Shown here: positions 1 to 7,793 of the stretch, one piece after another
Numbering within the stretch: position 1 is the stretch's first letter
How the letters are laid out: every line of letters starts with the position of its first letter
NCBI RefSeq assembly: GCF_003693445.1
Contig: NZ_RFAR01000038.1
Location: 1-56,566 of the forward strand
Length of the DNA stretch: 56,566 bases
Direction of reading: 5' to 3'
DNA from: Aquitalea palustris
GTDB taxonomy: Bacteria > Pseudomonadota > Gammaproteobacteria > Burkholderiales > Chromobacteriaceae
Notes under the pieces: generated by a model
What the model was told of the DNA's origin: nothing
The model's database searches: none
The model's input: the letters and a program-made list of their open reading frames with translations, nothing else
Translations under genes and position numbers: made by a program

Positions 1-64
1 GCAGACAGTACATGGCGTACGGCAAGGCGGCGCAACGCGGGCGCGGGGGTTTTGTTATCGGGTC

Positions 65-607
65 TTACTGGCCGGCTGCGCTTTGCTTTACCCAGATCAG
101 GCTGGCGGTATCAAAGCCCAGGCTGGCGGCCTGACGCAGCAGCGGCTGGGTCACGGCCTGCGGCAGCTGCTTGTCGCGTGCCAGTATCCACAGATAGTCG
201 CGGTCGTTACCGGCTACCATGGCCCATTGATAGTCCGGGTCCAGCGCTACCACATGGTAGCCGCCGTAGAAGGGGCCGAAGAAGGACACTTTCAAGGACG
301 CCACGTGGCTGTCGCCATTGAACAGCGCCCGGCCCTGAGCCTCTTTCCAGCTGGCGCTGGACTGCTCGTAGCCACGGTTGACGACCTTGATGCTGCCATC
401 GGCATTGAGCGAGTAAGTGGCGCTGACCTCGCTCAGACCACGCTCGAAGCGGTTGTCCAGCCGGGCGATTTCATGCCACTGGCCGCTATAGCGCGTCAGC
501 TCGAAGCCGCTTACCGGCTGGATGCCCGGTGGCGGCAGGGTGGAGCAGGCGGCCAGTAGCAGGGTGCTGGCCAGCAGCAGGATCAGGGAGATGCGGCATC
601 GTTTCAT
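65..607 (-). CDS. blc: Outer-membrane lipocalin (Blc-like lipoprotein)
   Basis: A 180-residue lipoprotein of the bacterial lipocalin family, which binds fatty acids or lysophospholipids at the outer membrane. The N-terminus is a type II signal peptide ending in a lipobox (LLAAC, Cys about residue 21). The lipocalin GxW signature appears as SGQWHEIARLDNRFERGL near residue 42, and length matches E. coli Blc (177 aa). The ATG is preceded by AAGGA. It lies 27 bp downstream of the photolyase gene, so it is probably the last gene of the light/oxidative-stress operon, fitting a role in handling damaged or modified membrane lipids. Family is secure; the ligand is not known. Confidence 0.9.
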   Translation of the reverse strand: MKRCRISLILLLASTLLLAACSTLPPPGIQPVSGFELTRYSGQWHEIARLDNRFERGLSEVSATYSLNADGSIKVVNRGYEQSSASWKEAQGRALFNGDSHVASLKVSFFGPFYGGYHVVALDPDYQWAMVAGNDRDYLWILARDKQLPQAVTQPLLRQAASLGFDTASLIWVKQSAAGQ

Positions 608-634
608 GGTGTGGCTTCCTTATGGTGTGGTGAT

Positions 635-2164
635 TTACAGGGTGTCCAGCCGCTGACGGATGGCATGGGCGGTCGTGGTAATGGCGGCGCTTTCCGCCGC
701 GTCCATCTGCTGCAGCTGGCGATAGACCAGCGCCAGTCGGGGATTGCCCGCCAGGGTGGCGGCATTGCGCTGGAAAAAATCCCAGTACAGGGCGTTGAAC
801 GGGCAGGCGTCATCGCCATGACGCTGTTCGCGCCGGTAGCGGCAGTCGCCGCAATAATTGCTCATGCGCTGTATATAGGCACTGCCGGAGACATAAGGCT
901 TGCTGGCCAGCAGGCCGCCATCGGCAAACTGGCTCATGCCCAGGGTATTGGGTAGCTCCACCCATTCGAAGGCATCGATGTAAATGCCCAGATACCATTC
1001 ATGCAGGGCCTGTGGTGACAGCCCGGCCAGCAGGGAGAAATTGCCGATGACCATCAGCCGCTGGATGTGGTGGGCGTAGGCATCGCGCAGCGACTGGCCG
1101 ATGGCCTGGGCCAGGCAGTGCATGCCGGTGTCGCCGCTCCAGAACCAGTGCGGCAGCGGCCGCTGGTGGTCGAAGTGATTGCTGCTGGCATAGCCGGGCA
1201 TGCGCGCCCAGTACACGCCGCGCACATATTCGCGCCAGCCCAGAATCTGGCGGATGAAGCCTTCCGCAGCGGCCAGCGGCACCTTGCCCTCCTGCCAGGC
1301 GGCCGCGGCGGCGTCTATCACTTCCCGCGGCGACAGCATCTTGGTGTTGAGAGCAAAGGACAGCAGCGAATGAAACAGCCGCGGCTGTTCGCTGTGCATG
1401 GCGTCCTGATAGTCGCCGAAGCAGGGCAGGCCGTGCTGGATGAAATGCTGCAGCAAGGCCAGGGCCTCCTCGCGGTGCAGCGGCCAGCGTAGCTGCGCGG
1501 CACAGGGCTGACCCAGCGCGGCCACGCCGGCATCCTGCAGCATCTGCCACAGTGCGCTGTGATCGTGGCTGGGGCGTGCATCGGCCAGCGGCGCGGGGGT
1601 GCCGCGCCATGGTTTGCGGTTGTCCTGGTCGAAATTCCATTTGCCGCCGGCCGGGCCGCCACGCTCATCCAGCAGCACGCCATATTGCTTGCGCATGTGG
1701 CGGTAGAAGGTTTCCATGCGCCAGCTGGCCTTGCCGGCAAACAGCTGGCTGGCAGCCAGCCGTGGGGCGAGGAAGTGCTCGCTGTCCACCGCCTGGCAGA
1801 TCAGGGGCTGACGGGCTGCCCAGGCTTGCAGTTGCTGGTCCAGCCGCCATTCATCGGGCAGTTGCCAGCAAAAATGGCTGGCGGCGTAGTGCTGTACCAG
1901 GGCATCCAGATTGGCTTCCAGTGTGCCGCGATTGGACGGGTGATCAAGTGCAACATAGCGCACGCGGTGGCCAGCCGCTTTCAGGCGGGCGGCGAAGTCG
2001 CGCATGGCGGCCAGTACTGCCAGCAGCTTTTGCGCATGATGGCGCACGTAGTCGGTTTCCTGGCGCAGCTCCAGCAGCAGGTAAACCACATGGTCATCGA
2101 CGCGGGAAAACCAGCTGTGCCGGGGGTTGAGCTGGTCGCCCAGAATCAGTCGCAGCTCAGTCAT
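635..2164 (-). CDS. Iron-sulfur bacterial cryptochrome/photolyase (FeS-BCP, PhrB-like)
   Basis: A 509-residue member of the prokaryotic (6-4) photolyase/cryptochrome family that carries a [4Fe-4S] cluster. The N-terminal Rossmann part starts RLILGDQLNPRHSWF, typical of this family and not of class I CPD photolyases. The C-terminal part has the cluster cysteines: one in GMHCLAQAI (about residue 349) and a YCGDC...C group with C-x2-C-x12-C spacing (about residues 438-454), the pattern of Agrobacterium PhrB. FAD and a ribolumazine-type antenna are expected from the family. GGAG precedes the ATG. It sits downstream of a DUF2256 gene, a small partner often found beside these photolyases. Role: light-driven DNA repair and/or light sensing. 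Confidence 0.93.
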   Translation of the reverse strand: MTELRLILGDQLNPRHSWFSRVDDHVVYLLLELRQETDYVRHHAQKLLAVLAAMRDFAARLKAAGHRVRYVALDHPSNRGTLEANLDALVQHYAASHFCWQLPDEWRLDQQLQAWAARQPLICQAVDSEHFLAPRLAASQLFAGKASWRMETFYRHMRKQYGVLLDERGGPAGGKWNFDQDNRKPWRGTPAPLADARPSHDHSALWQMLQDAGVAALGQPCAAQLRWPLHREEALALLQHFIQHGLPCFGDYQDAMHSEQPRLFHSLLSFALNTKMLSPREVIDAAAAAWQEGKVPLAAAEGFIRQILGWREYVRGVYWARMPGYASSNHFDHQRPLPHWFWSGDTGMHCLAQAIGQSLRDAYAHHIQRLMVIGNFSLLAGLSPQALHEWYLGIYIDAFEWVELPNTLGMSQFADGGLLASKPYVSGSAYIQRMSNYCGDCRYRREQRHGDDACPFNALYWDFFQRNAATLAGNPRLALVYRQLQQMDAAESAAITTTAHAIRQRLDTL

Positions 2165-2251
2165 CGGCGGCTCCGCCGGGCTGGCTGCACAGGATGTCGG
2201 GGAGTGTAAGCAAGAGCGAGTGACATGGTGGCAGGGTGTGGTTTTGCTTGT

Positions 2252-2398
2252 TCAATGCTGTCGGCGGCAGCGTTCGGAGCAGAATTGCACCTGTTCCCAG
2301 CAGCGTGCCCATTTGCGCCGCCAGCTCATCGTTCTGCCGCAGCCACGGCAGGGCTTGGAGGGCAGTGCCTGTTTGTTTCCCTTCCAGCCGGCGTTCAT
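2252..2398 (-). CDS. Small DUF2256 protein (photolyase-associated zinc-ribbon-like)
   Basis: A 48-codon gene easily missed by length cutoffs. Its translation has paired cysteines C-R-G-C and later C-S-E-R-C around a basic/aromatic core (SWRRKWARCWEQVQFC). This is the pattern of DUF2256 proteins, which are usually encoded beside cryptochromes/photolyases and look like a small zinc ribbon. The ATG overlaps the stop of the upstream NTF2-like gene (ATGA), which supports a real, translationally coupled gene. The photolyase starts 87 bp downstream. No biochemical function is established for this family; a photolyase partner or nucleic-acid-binding protein is a guess. Confidence 0.85.
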   Translation of the reverse strand: MNAGWKGNKQALPSKPCRGCGRTMSWRRKWARCWEQVQFCSERCRRQH

Positions 2399-2901
2399 GC
2401 TGTACGGTCCTCGTCGCGTACCGACAGCAGCCGGCGCAGCAGCCGTAGCGGTGCGCCGATCAAGGGCAGCTTGTGCAGCAGTTCTTCGGCCGAATCCCAG
2501 TAATCGCGGTGCAGGATGAGCAGGCCATCCTCGTTGAATCGCAGATGGCTGCCGCCGTGCAGGCAGTAGTCCTTGCCATGCAGGCGAAAATGAAAATCCC
2601 AGCTGAGAAATGCCTGCTGGCCATCCAGCAATTGCTCCAGCACCACGAAGCGCGGCTGCTCCAGCTTGCGGAACATATGGTCAAAGATCAGCCTCACCCC
2701 CTCGCGGCTGTGCACCGTATTGAAGGGGTCCTTGAAGCTGACGGTGGCGGCGTAATACTGCGGCAGCTGTTCCAGGCTGTGCGGGGTGAGCTGGCTGTAC
2801 CACCCCACCAGTGCCGACAGGCGCGCTCTCAGCGCCGTGCCAGCCGGCGCAGCAGCGGCAGCCTCAGGCGATAAGGCAGCAGTCTGAGCAGTTTTATCCA
2901 T
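2395..2901 (-). CDS. NTF2-like / SnoaL-type protein
   Basis: A small protein with the cone-shaped NTF2/SnoaL-like fold: W-Y-S-Q-L near residue 34, then YYAATVSFKDPFNTV and a central strand pair ending HRDYWDSAEELLHKLPLIG. This family commonly sits in photolyase/Cfa/SDR operons. The ATG at 2901 makes it overlap the upstream SDR gene by 73 bp, and the first ~30 residues are a low-complexity Ala stretch shadowing the SDR tail. A GTG at 2805 would start just before the conserved part, so the true start is uncertain. The stop overlaps the DUF2256 start (ATGA). No catalytic activity can be assigned. Confidence 0.8.
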   Translation of the reverse strand: MDKTAQTAALSPEAAAAAPAGTALRARLSALVGWYSQLTPHSLEQLPQYYAATVSFKDPFNTVHSREGVRLIFDHMFRKLEQPRFVVLEQLLDGQQAFLSWDFHFRLHGKDYCLHGGSHLRFNEDGLLILHRDYWDSAEELLHKLPLIGAPLRLLRRLLSVRDEDRTA

Positions 2902-3614
2902 GTGGTGAACCTGAAAGGAAAGTGGATTTCAAAGCAGCCGCGTTCCAGCCCGCGCACGATATGCGCCGCCGCTTGGCTGGTGTTCAGCAAGGCCGGCATG
3001 GTGAAGTCGTTGCGGGCAGTGAGCCGGGTAGCGACAAAGCCGGGGTTGATCAGGTAAACGGCGATGCCATGCTGGCGCAATTCCGCGTGTAATAACTCGG
3101 CCAGATTGATCAGCGCCGCCTTGCCCGGCCCATAAACGCAGGCACCGGGCAAACCGACATAGCCGGCCACGCTGGCCACCAGCGCGATGCCGCCGCTGTG
3201 GCGGGCCATCAGCGCTGGCAGGATGGTTTCCAGCCCGAAATAAACCCCGGCCAGATTGGTGCTCAGGGTATGGCTGACCGAGTCGGCACGGATGTCCCAG
3301 CTATGCTCCGGGCGATAGTCCGCCGCGCAGAACACCACCAGGTCAGGCAGGCTGTGGCGGGCTTCCAGATCGGCCCAGGCTTGCTGCCAGGCTGCCGGCT
3401 GGCTGACATCCAGCGGCAGGACGATGGCGGCGGCATGGGCGGCGGCAACCTGCTGCAGGGCTGCCTGGTTGCGTGCCGACAGGATCACCTGCGCGCCCTG
3501 TTGCAGCAGCTGGCTGGCCACCGCCGCGCCAATGCCGCTGGAGGCACCGATAATCCACACCCGCCGCTGGCGCCAGCTGGCGATGCGGGGGTTGGGCGGG
3601 GGTAGCAACATCAT
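2829..3614 (-). CDS. Short-chain dehydrogenase/reductase (SDR)
   Basis: A 261-residue classical SDR. The NAD(P)-binding motif GASSGIG is at about residues 23-29 and the catalytic Y-x3-K is YGPGK (about 162-166), preceded by Ser in VASVAGYVG. The basic C-terminal tail ending LLRRLARR is not typical of soluble SDRs and may contact membrane. AGGAG lies 6 bp upstream of an ATG-ATG start. It sits within the FAD oxidoreductase / DUF1365 / Cfa operon, the arrangement seen in light- and singlet-oxygen-induced gene sets, where it probably acts on a lipid or modified fatty acid. Substrate unknown. Confidence 0.9.
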   Translation of the reverse strand: MMLLPPPNPRIASWRQRRVWIIGASSGIGAAVASQLLQQGAQVILSARNQAALQQVAAAHAAAIVLPLDVSQPAAWQQAWADLEARHSLPDLVVFCAADYRPEHSWDIRADSVSHTLSTNLAGVYFGLETILPALMARHSGGIALVASVAGYVGLPGACVYGPGKAALINLAELLHAELRQHGIAVYLINPGFVATRLTARNDFTMPALLNTSQAAAHIVRGLERGCFEIHFPFRFTTWIKLLRLLPYRLRLPLLRRLARR

Positions 3615-3617
3615 GGC

Positions 3618-3695
3618 TTACTCCTGGTAACAGCGCGTGGCACTGGCTGCCGGTGGCAGGGTGGCGTGCTGGTCGGTGCTGAGCCGGTCGTTCAT
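3618..3695 (-). CDS. Possible 25-codon coupling ORF between cfa and SDR
   Basis: A short open frame whose ATG overlaps the Cfa stop codon (ATGA) and whose TAA ends 3 bp before the SDR ATG. The SDR ribosome-binding site (AGGAG) is formed by its last codons. This geometry would let ribosomes run from cfa to the SDR. There is no recognisable domain and the frame may be chance, so it is listed as a tentative translational-coupling element. Confidence 0.3.
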   Translation of the reverse strand: MNDRLSTDQHATLPPAASATRCYQE

Positions 3696-4900
3696 GCCGG
3701 GCGCTCTTGCAGCAGAAACTGGCTGACCCCGATGCGTCCTTCGTCGAAACCAGCCTCGCAATAGCACAGGTACAGCCGCCACAGGCGGATGAAGGCTTCG
3801 TCAAAGCCCTGTTGGCGCACGCTGTCCAGCGCAGCCTCGAAGGCCTGCCGCCAGCGGCGCAGGGTTTCCGCATAGTCCGGGCCAAAATCCAGCCGCTGAC
3901 TGGTGTGCAGGCCGGCGGCGCTGGCAGTCTGGCTGAAGCGGGCGGGGCTGGGCAGCATGCCGCCAGGAAAAATGAACTGCTGGATGAAGTCGCTCTTGGC
4001 GCGGTAGCGTTCGAAATAGGCGTCGGCGATGGTGATGCTCTGGATCAGTGCCTGCCCACCCGGGCGCAGCAAGCGGCGCACCGTGCGGAAATATTGCGGC
4101 CAGTAGGCTTCGCCTACCGCTTCGAACATTTCGATGGACACCACCGCGTCGTACTGGCCGTCCAGGTCGCGGTAGTCGCGTAATTCCAGCTGGGCCAGCG
4201 GCTGATTTGCCAGGCGCTGGCGCGCCAGTTCAAGTTGGGCCGGTGAAATGGTGATGCCATGCACTGCGATGCCGGCGCGGCTGGCGTGTTCGGCAAACCC
4301 GCCCCAGCCGCAGCCGATTTCCAGCACCCGCATGCCCGGCTGCAAACCCAGCGTGTCGCAGATGCGCTGATACTTGGCCTGTTGAGCCTGTTGCAGCGAC
4401 TGCGTGTAGTCGCCGTTGAACCAGGCGCTGGAGTAGGTCCAGGACGGGTCCAGCCACAGGCGGTAAAAATCATTGCCCAGATCATAGTGGGCGTGGATGT
4501 TGCGGCGGCTGCCACGACGGCTATTGCGCCGCAGCAGGTGCTTCAGCCGATACCACCATCGCGCCGGCAGGCTGCCGGACAGCGCCGGCGGCACGGCGTG
4601 TTCGTTGCGCAGGGCCAGCCGTAGCAGGGCGGTCAGCTCCGGGCTGTCCAGCAGCCCGTCGCGATAGGCTTCGGCAAAGCCGATGTCGCCGGCAGTCAGC
4701 AGCTTGCGGCAGCCGGACCAGTCATGGATATGCAGTTCGGCATTCACGCTGTGCTGCGGCTGGCCGAACCACAGTGCATGGCCGGCCGGTGTCAGCAAGC
4801 GCAAGCCCCCACTCTGCAAGCGTTGCAGGCGCGACAACAACAGGCGGGCGCTGGGCGGCAGTGTGGGCGGCAGTTTGTCCAGGGTGTGGGTGATGCTCAT
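3692..4900 (-). CDS. cfa: Cyclopropane-fatty-acid synthase family SAM-dependent lipid methyltransferase
   Basis: A 402-residue Cfa-family enzyme that transfers a one-carbon unit from SAM to unsaturated acyl chains of membrane phospholipids. It shows the SAM-binding VLEIGCGWGGFAEHA motif (about residues 180-195), the Cfa-type IFPGGMLPS loop and a C-terminal LCYCEAGF segment equivalent to the region of the catalytic cysteine. The ATG at 4900 is preferred over an upstream start at 4978 because it gives a 4-bp ATGA overlap with DUF1365 and begins the conserved protein. In this gene neighbourhood Cfa homologues can make methylated or furan fatty acids instead of cyclopropane ones, so the exact product is uncertain. 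Confidence 0.92.
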   Translation of the reverse strand: MSITHTLDKLPPTLPPSARLLLSRLQRLQSGGLRLLTPAGHALWFGQPQHSVNAELHIHDWSGCRKLLTAGDIGFAEAYRDGLLDSPELTALLRLALRNEHAVPPALSGSLPARWWYRLKHLLRRNSRRGSRRNIHAHYDLGNDFYRLWLDPSWTYSSAWFNGDYTQSLQQAQQAKYQRICDTLGLQPGMRVLEIGCGWGGFAEHASRAGIAVHGITISPAQLELARQRLANQPLAQLELRDYRDLDGQYDAVVSIEMFEAVGEAYWPQYFRTVRRLLRPGGQALIQSITIADAYFERYRAKSDFIQQFIFPGGMLPSPARFSQTASAAGLHTSQRLDFGPDYAETLRRWRQAFEAALDSVRQQGFDEAFIRLWRLYLCYCEAGFDEGRIGVSQFLLQERPA

Positions 4901-5691
4901 GCTTGCGGCTCCTGTCCATGGCTGAGCGAGTGAGAAGGGGCGAGCGGTTTGCGATAGATGGGCAGTTTTTTCCGCCACAGCTGCAGTGCCTGCCAGTGAA
5001 TGCGCCAGATAACGCCAAAGGTCAGCAAGGGCTGGCGCAGCAGGGCTTTGGCCAGCGCCGGTGGGGTCAGCGCCTGCAGCGGGCCGGAAATGCTGGTATT
5101 GATCAGTTCGCCGGCATCATCGTGGTAGTCGATGCGCATCAGCATGCGCCCGGGGAGTTCGGCCAGCCGGAAACGGTAGTGTCCGGCCACCTGGCAAAAC
5201 GGTGACACATGCAGCTGCTTGCGGCACAGCAGGGTGCTGCCGTTGCGGATGGGGCTGCCATCCTGATTGGCCAGCAGATAGCAATGGCGCTCGCCAAAGG
5301 TATTGTTCACCTCGGCCAGCATGGCAATCAGCTCGCCGGCAGCATTGTGGCAATACCAGAAGCTGACCGGGTTGAAAGCGTAGCCGAACAGGCGCGGGAA
5401 GCATTGCAGCCACACTTCGCCATCGCAGGGCAGGCCGGCTGCCGCCAGCTGCTGGCGTATCCACGGCAGTAGCGGGCTGCCATCACCGGGGCCGTGGTCG
5501 CGGCGCTTGAGCGTGAGCGGACGCCAGCGATCCACTCCCAGCCACAGGCCCAGCCAGCCCTTGCCGATGGACTCCAGTGCGGACAGCCTGAAGCGCAAGG
5601 CAAATACCGGGTAGCGAAAGCGATGGTGGACGGGGCGCAGCCGCTGGTGGATGACGCTGCCGTTCAGCAGATAGGCATCGGGCTGCTTCAC
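4897..5691 (-). CDS. DUF1365 family protein
   Basis: A 264-residue DUF1365 protein: N-terminal HQRLRPVHHRFRYPVFALRF, then the family hallmark FGYAFNPVSFWYCHN and EVNNTFGERHCYLL. It is almost always encoded between a FAD oxidoreductase and a Cfa-type methyltransferase, and is thought to act in the same lipid-modification pathway. The start is GTG, overlapping the upstream TGA as GTGA, and the stop overlaps the cfa ATG, so the three genes are translationally coupled. No activity is proven for the family as far as I know. Confidence 0.92.
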   Translation of the reverse strand: MKQPDAYLLNGSVIHQRLRPVHHRFRYPVFALRFRLSALESIGKGWLGLWLGVDRWRPLTLKRRDHGPGDGSPLLPWIRQQLAAAGLPCDGEVWLQCFPRLFGYAFNPVSFWYCHNAAGELIAMLAEVNNTFGERHCYLLANQDGSPIRNGSTLLCRKQLHVSPFCQVAGHYRFRLAELPGRMLMRIDYHDDAGELINTSISGPLQALTPPALAKALLRQPLLTFGVIWRIHWQALQLWRKKLPIYRKPLAPSHSLSHGQEPQA

Positions 5692-6974
5692 AGCTTGGCC
5701 CAGTGTGGTAGCGGGGCAAAATCCGCTGCCACGCGCAGTGCGGATTTCAGCCCGTCTTCATGAAAGCCGTAGCCGGTCCAGGCGCCGGCAAACCAGCAAT
5801 GCCGGCGGCCCTGGATGGCCGGCAGCCGGCGCTGAGCCTCGATGGCCGCTGCATCCAGCAGCGGGTGCTCGTACAGGAAGCGCGCCAGTTCCTGCGAGGG
5901 TTCCGGCTGTTGCAGCGGATTGAGCGTCACCATCAGCGGCGTGCTGATGGGCAGCGGCTGCAATTTGTTCAGCAGATAGCTGACGCAGACGGCGCGCTGG
6001 CCACCGCTGTTGCTCTCCGACAGGAAATTCCAGGCCGACCACACCTGGCGCCGCCGTGGCAGCAGGCTGCTATCGGTATGCAGCACGGCGATATTACTCT
6101 GGTATTGCACCGCGCCCAGTATGGCCCGCTCTTCTGCTGTGGCATCCGCCAGCAGGCGCAGGGTTTGCGGCGCATGGGTGGCGAAAATCACACTGTCGAA
6201 GTGCTCTTCGCCATGGCGGCTGCTCACCACCACACCGCGCTCGCGGCGCTCCACCCGGCTGACCGGGCTGGACAGGCGCACATCGTCCAGGCTGGCCAGC
6301 ATTTTCTGGACATACTGGCGTGCGCCACCTGGCACGGTAAACCAGCGCGGGCGGTGGCGGATCTGCAGCAAGCCGTGATTCATGCAAAAGCGCAGAAAGG
6401 TTTCTGCCGGGAAGGCCAGAATCTGGCTGGCCGGGCTGGACCAGATGGCCGCAGCCATCGGCACCAGGTAGTGATCGCGAAAACGGTTGCCGTAGCTGCC
6501 CTGTTCCAGCAATTCGCCCAGTGTCAGCCCCAGTTCGGCGGCCAGCTGCAGATTGGAGCTGGCAGCAGCATTGAAGCGCAGGATATCGCCCAGCATGCCG
6601 TAAAACGACGGGGACAGCAGCTTGCTGCGCTGGGCAAATACGCTGGACAGACTGCTGCCGGCCCATTCATCCCGCCCCTGGTCTACCGAGACGCTGAACG
6701 ACATGTCGCTGCCACTGCAGGGCAGCTCAAGCTGCTGAAACAGCGCGATCAGATTGGGATAGGTAGCCTCGTTGAAGACCAGAAAGCCGGTATCCACCGC
6801 ACAGCGCTGGCCTTCCAGTTCGATATCCACGGTATTGGTGTGACCGCCGGCGTAATTACCTGCTTCAAACAGTGTCACCTCATGGTGGCCTGCGGTCAGC
6901 CATGCGCTGGCAAGGCCGGAAATGCCGGCACCGATGATGGCGATGCGCTGGTGCTTGGGGCTGGCTTGGTTCAC
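5688..6974 (-). CDS. NAD(P)/FAD-dependent oxidoreductase (amine-oxidase-like, lipid-operon type)
   Basis: A flavoprotein of about 428 residues with the dinucleotide-binding motif IAIIGAGISGLASAW at the N-terminus and EAGNYAGGHTNTV after it. This is the family in DUF1365/Cfa operons, probably a fatty-acyl desaturase/oxidoreductase supplying the Cfa-like enzyme. GTG at 6974 is chosen as the start because GGGAG lies 5 bp upstream; the longer GTG frame from 7019 has no ribosome-binding site. It is the first gene of the minus-strand operon and diverges from a TetR-family gene across a ~120-bp promoter region. Confidence 0.9.
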   Translation of the reverse strand: MNQASPKHQRIAIIGAGISGLASAWLTAGHHEVTLFEAGNYAGGHTNTVDIELEGQRCAVDTGFLVFNEATYPNLIALFQQLELPCSGSDMSFSVSVDQGRDEWAGSSLSSVFAQRSKLLSPSFYGMLGDILRFNAAASSNLQLAAELGLTLGELLEQGSYGNRFRDHYLVPMAAAIWSSPASQILAFPAETFLRFCMNHGLLQIRHRPRWFTVPGGARQYVQKMLASLDDVRLSSPVSRVERRERGVVVSSRHGEEHFDSVIFATHAPQTLRLLADATAEERAILGAVQYQSNIAVLHTDSSLLPRRRQVWSAWNFLSESNSGGQRAVCVSYLLNKLQPLPISTPLMVTLNPLQQPEPSQELARFLYEHPLLDAAAIEAQRRLPAIQGRRHCWFAGAWTGYGFHEDGLKSALRVAADFAPLPHWAKL

Positions 6975-7034
6975 CTGATCTCCCGTCGACGGTTCGGAAT
7001 GAAGAAAACTGCTTGGCACGCTGTGCGCTAGTGC

Positions 7035-7051
7035 TTATATTCAGGATATAA
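7035..7051. promoter_or_regulatory. Palindrome between TetR gene and light-stress operon (candidate operator)
   Basis: TTATATTCAGGATATAA, a near-perfect 17-bp palindrome (arms TTATAT/ATATAA) in the AT-rich divergent promoter region. Its position suits binding by the adjacent TetR-family protein, controlling itself and/or the operon on the other strand. Inference from position and symmetry only. Confidence 0.5.
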
Positions 7052-7094
7052 CTGCTTTGGAAAAAAAGCTACCAATTAGTAAAAGGTTGTACTC

Positions 7095-7715
7095 ATGAGT
7101 ATTTTCAGCAAGCTCAGCTTCAAGGATCAAGCCTTCAAGCTGCGCGAACAGGCAGTGCTGGACGCCACCACCAAGTTGCTGGCCAGCAAGGGTTTCGACC
7201 TGATGACCATGGACGATGTCGCTGGCGAGGCAGGTATTTCCAAGCCCAGTCTGTACAAGCATTTCAAGTCCAAGGAAGAGCTGGCTACCGAGGTGATGAT
7301 CAGGCTGCTGGATGGTGCGCTGGCATTTCTCGAGGCACAGGATGGCGCGCTGAGCGCCAAATCAAGGCTGGCGGGATTACTGGAATGGGCCTTGCGGGTG
7401 AGGCTGGAGGGCGGTTTGCCTTTCCTGCCGTCGTCCAGCCCGCAGGTGAGGGAAATGCTGACCAAAAGCCTGCGCTATGTCAGCCGCGTGTACAAATTGC
7501 ACAAGCTGCTGGCCGGCATTGTCGATGCGGCCAAAGAGGCCGGGGAGCTGCGGGCGGATCTGCCCACTGACGTGCTGCTGTATGCCTATTACTCGCGCAC
7601 CTGCGACCCGGCGGTCGATTACATGCAGCTATACGGACGCTACAGTACCGAGCAGATCGTGGCGCACATGCTGGCCATGACTTTCGACGGCATGGCCGGT
7701 TCCGGCCAGCACTGA
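7095..7715 (+). CDS. TetR/AcrR family transcriptional regulator
   Basis: A 206-residue TetR-family protein. The N-terminal helix-turn-helix is clear: LDATTKLLASKGFDLMTMDDVAGEAGISKPSLYKHFKSKEEL (about residues 22-65). The C-terminal ligand domain is divergent and the inducer cannot be predicted. AAAGG precedes the ATG. It is divergent from the FAD/DUF1365/cfa/SDR/photolyase operon. In other bacteria this gene set is controlled by sigma-E/ChrR or a B12-dependent MerR-family light sensor, so a TetR gene in this position is notable. Confidence 0.92.
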   Translation: MSIFSKLSFKDQAFKLREQAVLDATTKLLASKGFDLMTMDDVAGEAGISKPSLYKHFKSKEELATEVMIRLLDGALAFLEAQDGALSAKSRLAGLLEWALRVRLEGGLPFLPSSSPQVREMLTKSLRYVSRVYKLHKLLAGIVDAAKEAGELRADLPTDVLLYAYYSRTCDPAVDYMQLYGRYSTEQIVAHMLAMTFDGMAGSGQH

Positions 7716-7752
7716 GCAGCCACTGAGCAGCACTGTGCTGCCGGCTTATACC

Positions 7753-7784
7753 CACAGGGCGGCCTGCTTGCAGGCCGCCCTGTG
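7753..7784. terminator. Bidirectional hairpin between TetR gene and PepSY gene
   Basis: A 15-bp perfect stem (CACAGGGCGGCCTGC paired with its complement) closing on a tiny loop, placed between the convergent 3' ends of the TetR and PepSY genes. The flank on the plus strand is T-rich (GTCTTTA). It likely stops transcription from both sides. Confidence 0.75.
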
Positions 7785-7793
7785 TCTTTATGC

